The notes below the pieces were generated by a model. The model saw only the letters and a program-made list of their open reading frames with translations, made no database searches and was not told the origin of the DNA. A program made the translations under genes and the position numbers. Shown piece by piece: positions 31,567 through 42,044 of a DNA stretch of 64,000 nucleotides. The stretch's first letter is position 1. The number at the start of each line of letters is the position of its first letter. This stretch comes from Puccinellia tenuiflora (lineage: Eukaryota > Streptophyta > Magnoliopsida > Poales > Poaceae): the NCBI GenBank assembly GCA_012064385.1, contig QRDG01000527.1, forward strand, positions 2,817,547-2,881,546. The letters run 5' to 3'.

Positions 31567-33919
31567 TCGAAGTAACATTCAGTCCCGTCAACTACGCCAT
31601 CAATACTTAACTCCCGTTCAGTGATTTACTCTTAATCAATTTAGAACACGTTCTTCTAACCAAGAACTTGGGTCACATTTGGTCAAAGCACATAATATGG
31701 TTTTATATGTTAGCACCTATGACTAAGGCATGGGTTCTATAACATATCTTCCAACCATTATTATTTGCACTGAGATTTAACTCAAAATTTTGCCTAATTT
31801 TACAAGTATGAACCTCCTTCTTAACTTGTTCTATTATGAACACCTTCTGAATCCTATTTAGGCAAAATTACTTGACTTAATTTATTTCTATGGATAGATG
31901 CTCAATTTATAAACAACTTCATAAATTAGAACTTACACTTCTAAAACCGACATTACCTAGAACATTCAAAATATGCCAATTGCATATACAAAACGTTGTC
32001 GAATTCCCACTCAAATATGTTACCTACATATTAAATCATGAAAACCCCAATTGGCTCCCACTCAAAAACATGTTACCCACATATTTGATCATGGAGATCT
32101 ATTTTCTCCCACTTATAATATGTCACACACATATTCATATCAATTAGATCCCAGTCAAATTCTTGCAAATGCAAATTCCTTGATATTTTGGACAATTCCA
32201 AAATGCCTTGAACAACTCTCAAGTCGAGAATTATAGATACGATGCACTAGCACTTTGCTAGTGATAATCCAACAGACGTAAGCACCACTACATTTATGTA
32301 GTCAACAACTTTGAATTTTGACCAAGATACGCTTCTTGACAAATTGAGCTTTTTATGTCCTTTATAAGTATTATTTCTTCCTTTAACTCTTAAAAGATAT
32401 CAACTGATAAAATCACTTAATAAGATCAAGCAACAATTACTTTGTGATCTTTTCAAATATTACTTAATATTGGACTTTCTATGACTCTTAGTCAGTATCG
32501 TATTTCAGGGCAACTATTCCCTCTTTTGCAGTTTGTAGGTATGCATGTTTCTTGAACATGACAAGTGAGTCATGAATATTTAATTTGCACCATGGCAAAA
32601 ACATATATTCTTGAATCCTACTGCCTTATTAGAAAAAGCTTTAATCGAAATATTAGGATCATTATCATTAATTCATCCTTCACGTGTGGAGCACACTTTT
32701 CCTGGAACACATTCCGTTGCGCTACTCGACATCTTGAAGGTAAGGTCAATAACCTCGTTTCAGCTCTCACTTTATTTTATTCTAGCATCTCTTTTATCAT
32801 AAGAACTCTTTCATGACAAAATACCAATTTTTTAGCAAATACTATATTTGCCCTTTTCGGTTTTGGTGGAAGGCGCTTTCACATTCATATGTGAATATTC
32901 TACAAAATCATTTATTCCCTATAGTTTCGATTTATCATATAACTATAGAAACCACAACCTTCCATAACTCATATGGAGTCGTTTCTGCGAATTATTTATA
33001 GTCCCCTTATTTAAAATGAGTGTTTGCTATTTGATAATCCTAAATGATATTATTAACCCGATAAGAGATTGCTTTTAAGACCACACGATATTAAAATAGT
33101 GTGATTAAAATGTTTTAGAACATATCAATCATATTGAAAAATTCCAAACGTTGTAATTTATGAAACACTTTCCACAAGCCTACATGCTAAAATTATAACT
33201 CAAATGTCTGTCACTTTGATCTAATCGAGAGACTCAATTTTCTTGTTAAAATTAATATCCATGTTTACTCCGAAATTTCCTTTGATCTCATCAAATATTT
33301 CCAAATCATAATTTTAGTAAATACATCTATTTACTTAAATTTATGACGGAGTCCACAAAATAACGAATTCGACTATTTGCTGAAGCGTCAAACAATCATA
33401 TATGTTTTCCGGCAAATCACGGCACACCGGATATGGCGTTTTAGTCATATTGCCTGTCGGGGCAAAGAGCGCATGTGTTAATCATCACAATGGTTTACAC
33501 ATAACTATCACGACTAAAACTAGTGTCATTTTATAATGAAGTTATTGTTAAGTTTGGATATTACTTAGCATGTTTATTATTTATAAATGTTCTAATTCAC
33601 CATCGTCGAGATTAAAATAAGAATAAAATACTCATAATCGAAATGTCACCATAAAAGATATTTATTCATAAAATAGGACAACCGATTGTCTTTTACATGA
33701 ATAACCGTCTCGCGAGATGCAAGACACACCAATTTAGTACACACGCTAATCGATTACAAATTTTTTCAAATATACTAATCAAAACGATAAATGTCGAGGG
33801 AGAGTGTTACCAGCATCAACTCCTTGATTGCCACCAATCACGCAATGTTCCCTCGTCCAGACCAAGCCACACTCACACTCGGTCATGTTTTCACAAAACA
33901 ATAATAAGTATCAAATACT
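31567..33919. other. AT-rich retroelement debris without a gene
   Basis: About 2.3 kb of AT-rich sequence with no reading frame of note. It contains a degenerate 51-bp tandem repeat (32006-32160). By position it may be the downstream part of the Copia element whose gag lies at 33920-34600, but no RT or integrase motif remains. Confidence 0.4.
32006..32160 (-). repeat. degenerate 51-bp tandem repeat with PPT-like GGGAG
   Basis: Units begin CCCACTC or CCCACTT at 32006, 32057 and 32108, with a weaker one at 32150. Each has ATGTTACC(T/C)ACATATT-type text. On the minus strand each unit carries (A/G)AGTGGGAG, the usual look of a Copia polypurine tract. Confidence 0.65.
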
Positions 33920-34600
33920 TCATAGTACTGTAACAAGTGTAAATGGAAAAACATTTATGACTTGTATATCAAATATACCTTTTGGGTCGATGATTTCTGC
34001 CTCTATTGGTTCTACTTTCGCAGTTCTCAATCGAGTCAGGAATGTAAAGGAGGAGAACAGTTCCCTTTTCATGGCAACACATCTGACATAATCTTTGTAG
34101 CTAGGGGGAAGCGAGCGCAACACCACATCTACCGCCAACTTGTCAGTCATCCAGTAGTCCAAATAAAATGTGAGGCGCCGGTGAATATCAAGCATCTTCA
34201 ACAAGTGTTGTTCCAAGCATGTCTTTTCTTCCATCATGGTTGAAAGAAACTCATTAAGACACTCAAACTTCATCATCCTGAATTGTTCTACGAAGAGTAC
34301 TTTAAGCTCATCATTTATGTCCATGGCACTAGTGTGATTGAATCGCACTTTCAAGTCAGGGTGGATGCAAGTTCGCATCAGCGTCTCGACACATCAATTG
34401 ATATCATGGCGATCACGCCTCTGCTCGTAGTCCTCCTCACTTCCAGAATCATCGGGTCGATCTCCTAACGGTTCTTCTATCACGTAGAGCAAATTGTTGG
34501 ACTCAAGGGTGTCCTTCAGGCGTTGGTACCATTCGGCAAAGTTTGACCGATCGAGGTGGAGATCCTCAGCATGGAAAAACGCGTGAAACTCGAAAACCAT
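33920..34600 (-). pseudogene. Ty1/Copia gag remnant
   Basis: The minus-strand frame starts at 34600 and reads FHAEDLHLDRSNFAEWYQRL then ESNNLLYVIEEPLGD, typical of the N-terminus of plant Copia gag. A TGA at 34394-34396 interrupts it. The same frame goes on to 33920 with TMMEEKTCLEQHLLKMLDIH and VLRSLPPSYKDYV, the conserved core of that family. No zinc knuckle or pol follows, so it is a disabled fragment. Confidence 0.75.
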
Positions 34601-35231
34601 TATCTACAAGTTTATAATATGAGTTCAAATTATTATTGCATTATAAAATAACTCCACTAAGACTATCATCCCTCAAAACGGTCTTAGTGATTACACGATC
34701 CTCATTCACCATACAACCCCCGATCGTCACGGCCCGTGGCATGGCTGCAAAGGTGGACATCAAAATGTCGATCACATCCTTCATGCGACTCATGCTTGAT
34801 CTTTCAATCCCTTGTGACCGAGGCCATGTCTGTACATGCTAGGCTCGCCAATTTAACCTTAGTATTTTCGCAATGCATACATGGCTTGCACCCACCATAT
34901 GTGAATGCAGATATGTCTGACATCTGACCGTCACGGCGTGCCTCATAACGGAGAACTTTCTTGGTGGTGCATATTGAGGGAGAACACTTTTAATTGGTAT
35001 TAAAATAAGGGATTAACTTATATTACTATCATCGTATATCTAATACAAACAACATAAGTAGCACACAAATAACATCAAATGTAATGCGATATGATATGGT
35101 GCTCGCGCCTTGATCTCCATCAGGCACTCCGGCATGATCTCCATCTTGCTCTCGGCGCCGGGTCTACGGTGCCTCCTTGACAACGGATAAATATTTCGCA
35201 AACACTTACCGTACCATATCCTATCACTCGC
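34601..35231 (-). other. probable leader of the Copia remnant
   Basis: About 630 bp upstream of the Copia gag with no ORF. It ends abruptly at LTR4. It may continue at 40617, beyond the inserted LTR4-LTR5 element. Confidence 0.4.
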
Positions 35232-36741
35232 TTATACGTGTCAAACGTACCAATGTCATATGTTTTTACTATCATATTATATCATTTTTAGGCATTTTAT
35301 TGGACTAACCTTTGACAAGGTGCCCAGTGCCAGTTCCCTGTTTTTGTTGCAGAAAGTTACTTCTGGAAACATTCTCGGAATTGGACGAAAATTTACGGTA
35401 ATTTTTTATTGAAGAAATAAAGACCGGAGCTACAAGGGCGACTCCGGGGGAGACACAGAGCCCAGGGGCGACCCCCAGCCGCGGGCTAGATGTGGGCCGC
35501 AGCCAGCACCCGCCCCTGGCCCTGGAGCACCTCCTCGACCGACTCTGACGCCTATAAAATCATTCCCGATGAAAAACCCTAACCCCTGGAGGATTTTCCA
35601 GAAACAGAATAGAGCTTTGCCACCATCGCCGACAAGTTTTGGGGGTCAGATTATTCCTGTTCCAGCACCCTGTCGGGACGGGAATCGACCTCCGGAAGCC
35701 ATCTTCATTGAAACCGCTGCTTCCCGTGATGAGGAGGGAGTAATCTCTCATCGGGGCTGAGACTTGTACAAGTAGCTATGTGGTTATCTCTTTCTCCCAT
35801 GATGTGATCTTCGTTGTGATCATGAGCTTAGTTGATATAGTTGAATACATGATGTTTCCTTTTGTGTAATGGATATGTTTTTGCTCAAGTGGTGTCATCT
35901 AGTATAAGTTCGAGAGTCAACGTTGTGATCACGGTGACACGGTGACAGTGCGGGTGCCGTGTGAGACTCTATGGATAATAGCTTAGAGGGATCTTCATCA
36001 TGAGTTTGTTGTTTATTATTGTTGGATTGAATAGATCATGAGGCTTCTTGATGCTTGTGTTTAGTATAATCTCCATGGTGTGACAGTGCCAGCGCGCGTT
36101 CCATGGATGTATTAGAAAGAGACTATTCAGGAGATAGGTCGTGGTGTGTGTTAGTACTATCTTTGGATGTTGACAGTGACAACGTGCAATGTCCATAGAT
36201 GTGGAATACGAACTTTAAGGTGTACTTTTGTAGCCCTATGCAATTCTCATCCTATTTGATCCACAAAAGAATGATCTCCGAGTAACGTCTACCTTGCATG
36301 TGTTTTTCTGGGAATTATCATGTGTTTAATTATGTTAATGATGTTGAGAGTAGTCACTAGTGAAAGTATGAAGCCTAGGCCTTGTTTCCAAGCATTAAAA
36401 CACCGTTTTTAGTCACTTTTACCACTTATTTGCTTGCTGTCATTTTAATTACAGAATTATAGAATCACCTTCTACCATCCATATCACTTGCATTTTACAA
36501 TCTCTTCGCCGAACTAGTGCACCTACACAACTGACAACTGTATTAGGTGTGTTGGGGACACAAGACACTTCTTGTATCTTAATTGCAGGATTGTTCGAGA
36601 GAGGATACGTTCAACCTCTTCCTCCCGTGGATTCGATAAACCATGGGTTACTCACTTAAGGGAAATTTGTTGTTGTCCTACAAACCTCTGCGCTTGGAGG
36701 TCCAACAAGTCTACAAGCATAGAAGCGTGTGGTAGACATCA
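35232..36741 (+). repeat. LTR4 of the TGATACG family (1510 bp)
   Basis: Starts TTATACGTGTCAAACGTACC (G to T at base 2) and ends GTGTGGTAGACATCA, matching the inverse of the element D LTRs along its whole length. A promoter-like GCCTATAAAATCATT is at about 35550. It is the 5' LTR of the element that ends with LTR5. Confidence 0.9.
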
Positions 36742-36745
36742 AGCT

Positions 36746-36833
36746 AATTTCTGGCGTCATTGCCGGGGAGGAAAGGTAAGCGGTACTCACACTCCGGCGA
36801 CGAAGCTAATTTTTGGCATCGTTGATGGGGAGG
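36746..36833 (+). other. doubled PBS-like site after LTR4
   Basis: AATTTCTGGCGTCATTGCCG begins at 36746 and AATTTTTGGCATCGTTGATG at 36808, 62 bp apart, each followed by GGGAGG. This repeats the arrangement in element D. Confidence 0.75.
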
Positions 36834-36909
36834 TGAGTGCTTGAAGGTATCTTATTTGGATCTTGCAATTAAACTTTTTGTTTCTTGTTTTTATTCACTA
36901 GTTCGGTTT

Positions 36910-37617
36910 ATGGGAGAAAACAACAAAAAAATGAGATAGCTTTATAAAATTTATCTTGAAATTGGTCATGATGCTTTTGAAGAGAAAATTAAAAAACCTA
37001 TGGAACTTTATTTGCATAATAATCATGCTAGTAGCAATGTTATTAGTATGATTTCTTTGAATGCCATTGTTGCTAATGCTATGGAAAACTGCAAGCTTGG
37101 AGATGCCGGTTTTGATGAATATGATATTTTTAGTCCCCCAAGCTTGAAGGAGGAAATTTGCTTTGATGATACTACGCCTCCTATATATGATGATTATAAT
37201 GATGAATGTGATACTTTCAGTCCACCTACTATTGAAAATAAAAATTTCTTATGATTATGATATGCCTCCTATTTATGATGATTACAATGATGGCTATGAT
37301 AGTTTTACTCCCACTATTACTAATGAGAAGGATTTTACTTATATGGTGAGTAATAATACTTTTATGCATGTGGATCATGATAAGAATGCTTTATGTGATA
37401 GTTATATTGTGGAGTTTCTTCATGATGCTACTGAAAGTTATTATGAGAGAGGAAACATGACCTTAAATATCTCAATTTTCGGTTCCCTCTCTTCATGTTG
37501 AAAGTTTTGAAGTTGCACTTGCTTCTCCTTCCTATGCTAGTAGCTTTATGCTTCAATGATTTATTTTCTTACAAGATTCCTATGCATAGGAAGTAGGTTA
37601 GACTTAAATGTGTTTGA
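36910..37617 (+). pseudogene. second-ORF remnant of the LTR4-LTR5 element
   Basis: Starts at an ATG at 36910, has a stop within ten codons and a frame change near 37250, and ends at 37615-37617 in text matching the C-terminus of the element D second ORF (PMHRK, then VRLKCV). It carries PPIYDDYND twice (about 37180 and 37265) and the DSYIVEF..ESYYERG block near 37400. The preserved segments show that this acidic ORF is a family trait. No enzyme motif. Confidence 0.7.
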
Positions 37618-38340
37618 TATTTGCTTCTTGATACTCTCTTTTGTGTTTCAACTCTTATTCTTATGAGAGCATCATTTAAATTAATAAGCCTGGCTAAAAG
37701 GCAATAAAGAAAAGCGCTTATGGGAGGCAACCCATTATCTTTTTGTTTTCAGTTCTTTTGCTTTTTTTTTTGAGTCATGGATGTTTTTACCTCTGTAGCA
37801 ACTCCATTTTATCTTTTTATTTTGGTTTTTGTGCCAAGAAGTAGCCTCTAATGCATTGAAAGTGCGAGGTGTTGATTTGCTGTCCAGAAACACATTATGT
37901 GCGCCTGTTGTGGAAAATCTTTAAAAATCCCAGAACGTTATCGTTTTCTGCAAAGTTTTGACAGAAGGCCTCGTACTTTTATCTATCTTTCATTAGTTTT
38001 AAGTTTTCTTATTTGAGCTACGAAAGTGAATCTTAAAATTCGATCTTTACAGACTGTTCTGTTTTGACATATTCTACCTTTATTTGCGTTCGCCTCTTTA
38101 CGAGTGTTATCTGTGGTATTTTGAATTCTTCCAACGTGGAGTGCCACAATAAGGCTTAGTAAACAGTAGCTAATTTCAAATCAAATTTTTGCAATCTGTC
38201 TTGGTAGAACCCAAGTGGATTTTATTTTAAGAGTACTAACCCTCTAATCAGTTTATGAGAAGTTTTGTGTGAAGAGAGTTTTTAAGTTTCACGAGAGAGG
38301 ATGATGCAAGAAGATGAATAATGGATAAAATCTCAAGCTT

Positions 38341-38417
38341 GGGGATGCCCCCATGGCATCCCCTGGAAATTAAAGAGGACTCAAGCGTCTAAGCTTGGGG
38401 ATGCCCAAGGCATCCCC
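38341..38417 (+). other. twin GGGGATGCC-type hairpins, copy 4
   Basis: 38341-38363 (GGGGATGCC..GGCATCCCC) and 38397-38417 (the same stems with loop CAA), each preceded by AAGCTT. 38391-38404 equals the PPT core AAGCTTGGGGATGC. Confidence 0.8.
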
Positions 38418-40206
38418 TCTTCTTCGTCGACAACCATCAGGTCGTCTCCATTGAACCTATGTTTTTATTGCTTCACATATTATGTGCTATTCTTGGAGCA
38501 TCATTTTATTTTGCTTTCAGTTTTGTTTTTGTTTGTTTGCTGGTCATTACAATGTTAGATCACATCATTCTTGTGTGGGAGAGAGACACGCTCCGCTTTT
38601 TCATTAGAATACTCTTGTGCTTCACTTATATCTTGTTGAGTATTCTTAGCTACTGTTTGTTTGATAGTAAGCTCTCGCTTTTAGCTTTTATCTTGTTTAG
38701 AGCTGCTAGTTGCTTATGTTTAACTCTTTTGTGCTTCACTTATATTCGTTTAGAGAGTTGTTTTTGGTTACTTGGTTGATGTGTTAGAACAATAAAATGC
38801 TATGCATGTGGTAGTGGTATGATGAAAAGCCTGCATAGTCTTGTTGATCTTCATGTTTGAATAACTTGATACTTATCAATTGTTTTGAGATATTAAGTGA
38901 ATTAATATTTAACCTTGCTGGTTATTTAAGTTAAGGTCATTAGTGAAGAACTACCGTTAAAGCTTGAATTTATATAGTTGTTCATACTTGTAAGTTCAAT
39001 AGTCAAGTATTTTCATCAAATGAATGTTTGGTTAACAAGGAAGATAGTATGGAGTCTTGTGCTTATGCTTAATGTATGTTGTATAGTCATTCTTGTACCG
39101 GTTATTGTCACTTGTTTGCTTTGATACCCTTTTGCTAGCCAAAAACTCTGTACTGAGCGGGAATACTGCTCGTGCATCCAAATCCTTGAGCCAAATATTT
39201 TTCCAGCAGTGTCCACCATACCTACCCATACATTGTACTTCATGCCATTCCAAGTAAAATTTTATGTGCTATCTTTAAATCTTCAAAATATTTCTTTTTG
39301 TGCCTCTGTTTTTAGCTCATGAGGAAGTAGTAGGGAAGTTTGTTATATCCTATGTCAAGCAGAGTCATTCCCTTTCACCTAATGAGTATGGAATTCGTGC
39401 TCATTTAAATTTGCAAGAGAGCTGGCAAGAGACCCCGTGTCTCATGAAAATATAAACATAACCCACTTCATTTCCTTCACACATAATACACGAGAAATCG
39501 GTAACCTACCGCTAGTGAAACAAAAGGAGAACGGGGAGTGTAATCTCTTATTATTCAGCCGCTCTCAAAAGTCTAAAAGCTTTGCTTGGCATGGGGGACT
39601 AATGGATTTTTCTGCAATAGATTCGTTGACGAAAGCATGCATCTCTCAAAATTGTTTTACTTCAGTTTGTAAAACTTAAAAGCTCTGGCACATGATTAAT
39701 CCCTGCTTCCATCTGCGAAGGGCCTTTCTTTTACTATTCATGTTGAGTCAGTTTACCTTTTCTCTCTCCATCTACTCAAAGCAAACTTGTAACACTAACC
39801 CTGGGTGCAGTTGATTATATTATATCCTTATGCTTAATCATGATTCTTTATGTTCACTTTATCCATGAGATAAGCATGTTGAAAGTTGAAGCAATGCTGA
39901 AACTTGCATCTTCCTTTTTGTTGACTTCAAATACTTTTGACAAGAAAATATTACCTTGAGAACTTTCATGTTATGTCAATCTTTATGCTTTCATGTCTCC
40001 AAAGTACTATTCATGAAAAGGTTTTGCTTAGATGATGCAACTTGGTTACTCATTATTTGCTTGTTATCAACTATAGACAATTGTTTTGGATCACTTCATT
40101 CATATCATGTGCTTTACATTACTATCTTGATCAAGATTATGTTGGTTGCATGTCTCATCAAAAATTATTTTTTTATCACTTACCTACTCGAGGACGAGTA
40201 GGAGTT

Positions 40207-40220
40207 AAGCTTGGGGATGC
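40207..40220 (+). other. PPT before LTR5
   Basis: AAGCTTGGGGATGC directly followed by TGATACGTCTCAAACG. Confidence 0.85.
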
Positions 40221-40616
40221 TGATACGTCTCAAACGTATCAATAATTTTTTATTGATGCATGTTTTTTTTATATCAATGCCATATGTTTTTACTATCATA
40301 TTATATCATTTTTAGGCATTTTATTGGACTAACCTATTGACAAGATGCCCAGTGCCAGTTCCCTATTTTTGTCCTGTTTAGTTGCAGAGAGTTACTTCTA
40401 GAAATATTCTCGGAATTGGACAAAAATTTACGGTGATTTTTTATTGAAGAAATAAAGACCAGAGCCAGCAGGGCGACTCCGGGGGAGGCCCAGAGCCCAG
40501 GGGCGACCCCCAGCCGTGGGTTGGAGGTGGGCCACGGTTAGCACCCGCCCCTAGCCCTGGAGCACCCCCTCGGCCACCTCCGACGCCTATATAATCATCC
40601 CGACGAAAAAGAAAGA
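40221..40616 (+). repeat. LTR5, truncated 3' LTR
   Basis: Matches LTR4 from its first base to about 396, ending near CCTATATAATCATCCCGACG, then switches to Copia sequence. Confidence 0.85.
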
Positions 40617-40752
40617 TCGGTCCGGGCCGCTTCATCCCACAATACAATTGTATAAGAAAGTGCACGTGAGAGGGTAACAAATATAGAATCGATGCCCACA
40701 TATTTCTATGTGTTCTAACTGTACCAGCAACATTAATACTACGCATAGATCA

Positions 40753-40764
40753 GCTCTCATACCA
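40753..40764 (-). other. PBS of the Copia element
   Basis: Minus-strand TGGTATGAGAGC, one mismatch to the initiator tRNA-Met complement, one base from the LTR end. Confidence 0.65.
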
Positions 40765-42039
40765 CTGAAGGGGGTTCAGTAGCAGGAAACAAAAAAAAAA
40801 CCTATCTAACGCAACACCAACTACCACGATCTATCTATTAGTAATGCGGTAACAGGGCGGTTTCATCGACATACCTCTTGTAGACCGAAAGCGTTTAACG
40901 TTCACTTCGAACGTGGACGATGTAGTCGAACTTGAAGCCGACCTCAAGGTTGCGATGATCCCAACGCGATGACTGGTGCCACAAGCGGAAGCACCCCCGA
41001 GTACTTGTACACATACGGCGCTTGACGACGACTCCCGGTCCTCCGATCCCACCGAAGTTGCGGAATTCCTCCTTAGCTCCCCCATGTGGGACTAAAGAAA
41101 GGGGAGGAGGGGGAGGGGTGCGGCCGGCCAACCCCTTTGGGCGTGGTGGCCATGGGCCCAAAGTGGCCCACCCGCCCCCTCCTTGCTCCATGAGGTGGCC
41201 GGCCCCCTTCTTGGGCCCCTTCCTTCCGGAAGTGGCCCATTAAGGTGGGATGCCCCTATAAATTCGAAATTCAAACATTTGTTAATTAATAAATAAATAT
41301 TAAATCAATAAATAAATATATAATTCATTAATTAATATATTTACTTATTATTTAATTTATTTATTATCATATATAAATATTTAATTCACCAATTAATATT
41401 TATACATTATCGAATGAATTTAAACCAATATATGAATATATATAATTCACTAAATAATATATTCAAATGTCATTTTATTTTCCCGTGACCCCGAAACTTC
41501 TTTCGGATCATCCCGAACATCCTTCGGACCTTCCCAAAAATTTTCTGGTTCTCTCTCCTCCTATCTTCGGTAACTCCGATACAACCAAAAATGATCTCTA
41601 GCGTTGTCAATTCCTTAAGTGTGTTATCCTACGGTTCGGGAACACTCCATACATGATCGAGACTCCTCTCCGATCAATGTTCATCAGCGGGACCTGGATG
41701 CCCATAATGACCCCTGTGCATTCCACGAATAATTGTCGTTGAATCATAAGCATAGAGTCTCATTCTCTTTGTTATTGCGATACTAACTTTCCCGAGATTC
41801 GATCATTTTGCATCTCCATGCCTAGTTCAATCTCGTTACCGGCAAGTGCTACTTAACTCGTTCCCATGATATTTCATCCCCATGACCTAGTCATACGCTG
41901 CACAGATTTATTGGATGAAACCTCAACGAGTGGGCCCAGAGTATCTTTCTGTCACGCGGAAGAACAATCCCGATCTCGATACATACGCCTCAACATATCA
42001 CTTTCTCATACCTGAGCAACACCTTTATGATCACCCTAT

Positions 42040-42044
42040 TACGG
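42040..42044. repeat. left target-site duplication of element C (TACGG)
   Basis: TACGG here and at 54491-54495. The Copia LTR text reads through when element C is removed. Confidence 0.85.

Larger units (their letters stand above)
35232..40616 (+). mobile_element. pol-less TGATACG-family element, gag deleted, 3' LTR truncated
   Basis: LTR4, a doubled PBS, a short broken second-ORF remnant, the conserved 3' non-coding region with twin hairpins, a PPT and the first 396 bp of LTR5. The gag-like ORF present in element D is missing entirely. The right end stops at 40616 inside the LTR promoter region, so no target duplication can be checked. Confidence 0.85.
40617..42044 (-). mobile_element. Copia-type 5' end: leader, PBS and LTR fragment
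   Basis: On the minus strand an LTR (from 42044 down to 40766, ending CCCCCTTCA) is followed by TGGTATGAGAGC (40753-40764), a one-base variant of the tRNA-Met PBS, and about 140 bp of leader. A very AT-rich block lies at 41280-41460. The LTR is interrupted at 42044 by element C and resumes for about 40 bp at 54496. It may belong to the gag at 33920-34600. Confidence 0.65.
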
